A stretch of 9,987 bases of DNA from Myxococcales bacterium (GTDB lineage Bacteria > Myxococcota_A > Polyangia > Polyangiales > Polyangiaceae): NCBI GenBank assembly GCA_013298325.1, contig JAAFHJ010000131.1:1-9987 (forward strand). Reading direction: 5' to 3'. Below are positions 7,801-9,987 of the stretch, piece by piece (the stretch's first letter is position 1; each line of letters starts with the position of its first letter). The notes under the pieces are model-generated. The model had not been told where the DNA came from and searched no databases. It saw only the letters and a program-made list of their open reading frames with translations. A program made the translations under genes and the position numbers.

Positions 7801-8706
7801 GTTACGGGGAATCCGCTCAACGGCACGCCGGCCCCCTACCGGGTCTCGATCGTCGACGACGCAGGCATCATGCTCGTCACCCAGACCTACGCGCCCTATA
7901 AGGATCTCAGCGGTACCCCGGGCTGGTCCGACCGCCGGTCTCTTGCGTTTGATGTCGGCCAACGAGGCGTTTACCGCCTGGTCTACGAAGCGAGCGCAAG
8001 TGGTGCCCCCGGCAGCGTAGCTATCGCGAACCCGATGATGCAGCGCGACGACAACACACTCGGCGCAACTGCTTACGAAGAAACCGACAGCCAAGGCCTT
8101 GTTCGTGCAACGAATTGCGCATCGACGTCCGATCAACTTCGCGCGAAATTCGAGCGACGTTGCGAGAACGACGCCACCGGAAAGAGCGTCTGTTTCTACG
8201 AATCGACGGAGCCATTCTCCATCGATACCGGGACGTTCACGGTCAACGGAAACCCCCTCAGTAGCTTCGTTGCGGCGGGAAACTTCAACTACCGCCATGG
8301 CGATCTTGCGGTGAACCTCGTCGGCGTTGGCGTAAGGGACTGCGCCACGAATCCGTCCCCCTCTTGCTACGCATCCTCCGTCGTCGACTTCGACCTACGG
8401 CATGTTGCGAACGCAGTATCTGTGGAAGCCTTTGACGGCGAACGCCGCCCCTTTGACTTCGGAACGGCTACGATCTCTCACGGGAAAGCTCTCACGGCGG
8501 AGCGTTATATCACCTTCCCACTGAGCTCCTCGGACGACAGTCTCATTCGTCAAAGCGGCATCCTCAAGACGGAACTGTTTGGACGCCCGCTCGACGGCCA
8601 ATACACCTTGCGGATTTACGATTCAGGGAACCTCCGCTGGGGCAACTTGGAAGACATCCAAGTGATTCTCCGGAATCGTTACTGGTCGCGGGTCTCCAAC
8701 CCCTGA
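1861..8706 (+). CDS. Giant lipoprotein (2281 aa) with a Tc toxin A-like C-terminal end
   Basis: The ATG has AGGAAGG (1847-1853) 7 bases upstream. The signal peptide ends in LIAC, so Cys21 is the probable lipid anchor. Residues 22-840 and 900-1540 match no family I recognise. A coiled-coil-like helix lies at about 845-890. A second helical region spans about 1546-1714; it surrounds a Gly/Ala-rich hydrophobic stretch (1597-1617) followed by PPSPGK and resembles a membrane-inserting hairpin. Residues about 1740-1890 look helical, and about 1900-2060 look like a beta sandwich. The last 170 residues carry, in order, a GNFNYRHGDLAVNLVGVGV segment (from 2140), ISHG (2205-2208), LFGRPLDGQYTLRI (2239-2252) and LEDIQVILRNRY (2263-2274). 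This order resembles the TcB-binding end of Tc toxin TcA subunits. About a dozen closely spaced Cys pairs suggest an oxidising, exported location. The SpvB/TcB-type gene downstream supports the reading. It could instead be an unrelated surface lipoprotein; TcA-like function is inference. Confidence 0.9.
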   Translation: MRNIFRISLLLAAVSPALIACSSTPSSTIKDDRVSSGDHKIVAFVKKSSGLERIEFGGRPTQDSALSTRDISFSTSDPILTRRLPASDLIPLALRACGAAQEAVTANRCLTGIGLTSKPWTPPTDGQIVEGPGCSNVSEGDAPFLYFPRAPETCDQVAETSEMLVCAAQKLADIAKAEKPVELELGDGSWLHLPRGAATITVAPPTPQDRFLLRDQALELLSYLELLEGKRTAIAGTTYTCGELYGQTAQHAEWTAADRTAANLALYKANKANLLASDIEARYPAAPAGTTDPGPSRLEFYTGIIRAAGSLSQELVNDAVYADLGGAEQRAAGMSPQERAATLWRPTDEPYNSMAHLARVLYGRQATIGYRSDSPGTPAPRPPVSCASDASGWVTPERVWQWAPIPALRNRGLDAPALSGRQLRAARAVRGSRILPDVNTPVATLRTSMRSALVQDMATDSGLSVAQVEATDFGAAISTYVDSFGDAELGVGAMRARVALGLATNRDATTPVTLLAAGKSGASIGGLAQLLVPAVAPIGDPAAYMAALGTGANCTGTFPGFADDMRGLTGDWVSSLDGRPEGGRTQDIFAVGQGLRGVMLRMLAASAGTAASAETKAAQQGTLNELESWAGGQRFALLPTATGVEVHAYDIDFGALDIAETADAIRASFVLARGSSNDIAVTRARCAAGDVGADCAGVTPWVASAAELVAEDASKETRNIRKSHWKITFASADDPAGYDGGLPQLQVASYLVAGSAAKRTVLGGFSNHKGSGMGDFLHPERFGASFVYSPFRQRLAGRLFGLNPNMETLGGSAADTNDYCIPGVPRNLVVPLENELTSDGDATESSYKYYLAQARAAAEKADSLGRELTDIETQKAERAERNYEEVFQLTGAPMSDACLPDKDGKVSNDCSPLLAGALDSRTVDLVLLAQDPIPNLKGDAARSALQSFLGCTATAPSGGIAEAKACALMRANKVPVRVSGTTIPTLAAGEFSYVALGLVRPEAEILSDPTECTPIAAEAHKATNGDLTSLETALTKKKEGGWLSDPAALQQAFGSVQFTVADNGEFTIAQAGRLLASSTASDLWPGCLDALSPTACNGEQNRLLQESFRACPSASPLGACESNAPTAAERRLQELNGIRWRMLGATWLGHAMAGRVPKGAFDIPVPAVSFPYLSSWVTPEDAYDGGRFSQPCALVSTVYGTGGITPPSFMTRLWAADLKDTERKAFGAPVEVSAPFHALSANDGQYPEWYRSIYRGGGADAKCYARGFGGKVEYFHLRGANAELVSKFDDVAKVVRGLGGVDGEVGTGVTSQGLIGLARVFDKAACSEAGSRYQGLVFSMKSNFTDNSPGSVPFLSKEGDSDAYFLATRSARHGSGFLNNWQVTNNGHSADSVDGNVSPLRYYWDGHWNDEWWPCDMNLARNRGLCFGDRSEVRTVTPDLRARFFANSWVPQSSCDAVSQFASASALACTLMLARPPAPAAVALPAVTREEDLPQLEAWTSGRESDARRTLQRLHADNVPLGVLAAFQSGTSSASSTKGEIGSKSQDAARALRAMASVTENVLQSPRKARETVQELRLDLAKLKLADDQRKADMEQLILSTSLAIAGQVGNVIASFLPPSPGKIIGSAADSAALANKTNYDFNKMNLQADGIANDRLQSMHKSAVALGAVQDALRADVASAQAQALSFQQAVDAVGQSQAALQGALGRAKGLGIFSCKDNTGAVAVCQSPLNSVLNRRYSATQRRYEVALRDAKALSYIARRSIEQRFGVRLDQVFEDVGPLEAPAKWADLVCQLRGVDTKSLRKELPLTATDAERAAYDEVISRGYADAFVGDYVDRLQHFVDYYGVKYPFRSGDDATVLSAREQIFRNVGECSKTSSNLLAGTASLGAVATTNTSSLRTWQLLRCTADSPCTTASPAGFAPSELPNQAGSAVWLHTRDFDLDQDPSQGVPAGRSGWSQAVTLDPGQHALSWWDHHLDLVTGNPLNGTPAPYRVSIVDDAGIMLVTQTYAPYKDLSGTPGWSDRRSLAFDVGQRGVYRLVYEASASGAPGSVAIANPMMQRDDNTLGATAYEETDSQGLVRATNCASTSDQLRAKFERRCENDATGKSVCFYESTEPFSIDTGTFTVNGNPLSSFVAAGNFNYRHGDLAVNLVGVGVRDCATNPSPSCYASSVVDFDLRHVANAVSVEAFDGERRPFDFGTATISHGKALTAERYITFPLSSSDDSLIRQSGILKTELFGRPLDGQYTLRIYDSGNLRWGNLEDIQVILRNRYWSRVSNP

Positions 8707-8716
8707 GTGAAGAATT

Positions 8717-8749
8717 GCGCGGCGGTTCCTTGGAGCCGCCGCGCCTTTC
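8717..8749 (+). terminator. Probable intrinsic terminator after the giant lipoprotein gene
   Basis: GCGCGGCGG (8717-8725) pairs perfectly with CCGCCGCGC (8736-8744). The stem can be extended inward by a T-G, a T-A and a C-G pair to a CTTG loop. It begins 10 bases after the TGA and is followed by CTTTCCC, which is a weak T-run. The strength and position of the stem fit a GC-rich intrinsic terminator. Gene 3 begins 66 bases further on, so it either has its own promoter or depends on read-through. Confidence 0.65.
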
Positions 8750-8797
8750 CCGTTCGCGCAGCACGTCCCTGTACCGCTGTTTTGTCTTGTTCACGCA

Positions 8798-8802
8798 CGG
8801 AG
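8798..8802 (+). promoter_or_regulatory. Ribosome binding site of the SpvB-domain gene
   Basis: CGGAG sits 8 bases before the ATG at 8811. This ATG gives a typical Sec signal peptide directly at the N-terminus, which supports it as the true start. Confidence 0.65.
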
Positions 8803-8810
8803 TTGTTCCG

Positions 8811-9987
8811 ATGTTGATTCGCTCGCGCTCGTTCGCGTTGTTCTGTTCTGTTGCCTTGTCGCTAGGCATCTCCTCCCGCGCCGCCGCCCAGGCGGAAGGG
8901 GAGGCGACGGCTGCTGGGAAGGAGGCCCCTGCCGAAGGGAAAGAGGCCGCCGGCCAAGCCCCCGCCGACGACCTCGCCGCGCGTGCCGTGGCAGCGGCCG
9001 CTCGAAAGGTCCTCGCGTCCACCACGGACACGGCGGCCGAGGAGCCGGCTGCGGCAGACTCGGCCCTCACCCCCGAGCAGCTCGCCGCCCTCAAGGACGC
9101 GAAGACGCTCGCAAATCCCCGCGCCCCCGATCGCACCTCCGTCGGGACGCGCGCCATTTCGCTCCCTCAGGGGAGCGGCAAAGTGCAGGGGCTCGGCGAG
9201 AGCTTCAGCATGAACCTGTCGACCGGCGTCGGGACCTTCTCGGTCCCCGTCCCGGTGCCCCCCGCGCGTGGCGGGGCCGACCCGAATTTCGCGCTCAGCT
9301 ACTCGACCAGCGGTGGCCTCGGCCTCCTCGGCCAGGGGTGGGACATCGCCGTCCCCTACATCGCCCGGCAGACCGATCGCGGCGCCCCGAAATACGACGA
9401 TCGCCCGTCGCCGCACCCGGAACAGGACCATTTCGTCTACAACGGCGGCCAGGAGCTCATTCCCCTTTGTGTGATCACCTCGCAGGCCTGCGAGGGGCTC
9501 ACCACCGGCGAGAGGTTCCCCGCCTGGGCGGAAGGCTGGCAGTATTTCCGCCCCTCGATCGAGGGGAGCTTTGAGCGCTTCTTCCTCTCCCCAAACAAGG
9601 AGACCTGGCGCATTCAAATGAAGAGCGGGCTCTCCTACGAGCTCGGCGTGCCGCTGGAGGCGAACGCCAACCGCTCCGGCCTCGAGACCGATCCCGACGC
9701 GCCGACCCACATCTTCCGGTGGAACCTCACCCGCGCCTACGACATGGAAGGGGACGTCAACCCGGCGGCCGGCGGCTTCCCGGCGCCGCGGAACGTCGTC
9801 CGCTACCGCTACGAGAGCCGCGGTGGCGTCGCCTATTTGTCGGATGTTTTTTACACCAACCCCGCCGACGGCCCCGACACCGCCGACCTTGCAACCTACG
9901 CCCACCACGTCCGTTTCAATTACGAGACCCGCACCGATCCGACGACGAGCTACCGGCGCGGCTACAAGGCGACCTGGGACTGGCGCC
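8811..9987 (+). CDS. Exported SpvB/TcaC-domain protein, TcB/RHS family, partial (3' end missing)
   Basis: The frame is open for 392 codons and runs off the window. The N-terminus is a Sec signal peptide: Arg4 and Arg6, hydrophobic core 8-20, and a signal peptidase I site near RAAAQA (23-28). Residues about 29-112 are an Ala/Glu-rich linker. The SpvB N-terminal domain begins at about 116 with SLPQGSGKVQGLGESF, continues with STGVGTFSVPVPVPPARGG and LSYSTSGG, and reaches the signature GQGW (174-177), then RQTDRGAPKYDD. This family includes Salmonella SpvB and the TcB subunits of Tc toxins; it usually leads into a beta-propeller and often RHS repeats forming a toxin-enclosing shell. What follows here is outside the window, so an RHS core or C-terminal toxin is expected but not seen. 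Export by a signal peptide is unlike the canonical TcB. The preceding gene has a possible TcA-like C-terminus, which fits a paired function. Confidence 0.93.
   Translation, partial: MLIRSRSFALFCSVALSLGISSRAAAQAEGEATAAGKEAPAEGKEAAGQAPADDLAARAVAAAARKVLASTTDTAAEEPAAADSALTPEQLAALKDAKTLANPRAPDRTSVGTRAISLPQGSGKVQGLGESFSMNLSTGVGTFSVPVPVPPARGGADPNFALSYSTSGGLGLLGQGWDIAVPYIARQTDRGAPKYDDRPSPHPEQDHFVYNGGQELIPLCVITSQACEGLTTGERFPAWAEGWQYFRPSIEGSFERFFLSPNKETWRIQMKSGLSYELGVPLEANANRSGLETDPDAPTHIFRWNLTRAYDMEGDVNPAAGGFPAPRNVVRYRYESRGGVAYLSDVFYTNPADGPDTADLATYAHHVRFNYETRTDPTTSYRRGYKATWDWR

Noticed and set aside
7549..8298. Minus-strand open frame of 249 codons
   Set aside because: Lies wholly antisense to gene 2, whose frame has consistent signal peptide, Cys pairs and C-terminal motifs.
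8572..8703. Proprotein convertase P domain at the end of gene 2
   Set aside because: The DGQYTLRIYD strand is P-domain-like, but the upstream ISHG and preceding strands fit the TcA order better and no protease domain is present; kept as an alternative for testing.
8862..9908. Minus-strand open frame of 348 codons
   Set aside because: It mirrors the high-GC SpvB-domain gene on the + strand, which has clear homology; the Gly/Val/Arg-rich translation is an artefact of codon bias.

Overview
The window is high-GC DNA and reads like a member of the Myxococcota, probably the Polyangia. This is inferred from style, not from a marker gene. The clues are two consecutive lipoproteins (one very large), an Asp/Gly/Ala-rich linker behind a lipobox, a short 'CGAGT...DGTCV' Cys motif, and an exported SpvB/RHS-type protein. 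All three genes lie on the + strand.

Layout: Bases 1-98 hold the end of a short tandem repeat of about 42 bp whose first complete unit carries a perfect 7-bp palindrome. Bases 99-830 contain no convincing gene, only GC-rich sequence with a few hairpins; the best is a perfect 9-bp stem at 528-560. Gene 1 (831-1811) encodes a 326-aa Cys-rich lipoprotein of unknown function. After 49 bp without a visible terminator comes gene 2 (1861-8706), encoding a 2281-aa lipoprotein. It has many closely spaced Cys pairs, two helical or coiled-coil regions (the second around a glycine-rich hydrophobic stretch), and a C-terminal beta-rich end. That end resembles, by motif order, the TcB-binding end of insecticidal Tc toxin A subunits. 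A strong hairpin at 8717-8744 follows as a probable terminator. Gene 3 starts at 8811 and runs off the right edge. It encodes a Sec-exported protein with a clear SpvB/TcaC N-terminal domain, the family of the Tc toxin B subunit and of RHS-repeat proteins.

How they may work together: gene order and domains suggest a cell-surface, lipid-anchored relative of the Tc (ABC) toxin system. Genes 1 and 2 would be outer-membrane or surface lipoproteins, and gene 3 an exported TcB/RHS-like shell or toxin carrier. The SpvB call is firm. The TcA-like call for gene 2 is a motif-level inference from memory of the family and needs a profile or structure comparison. The role of gene 1 is unknown.
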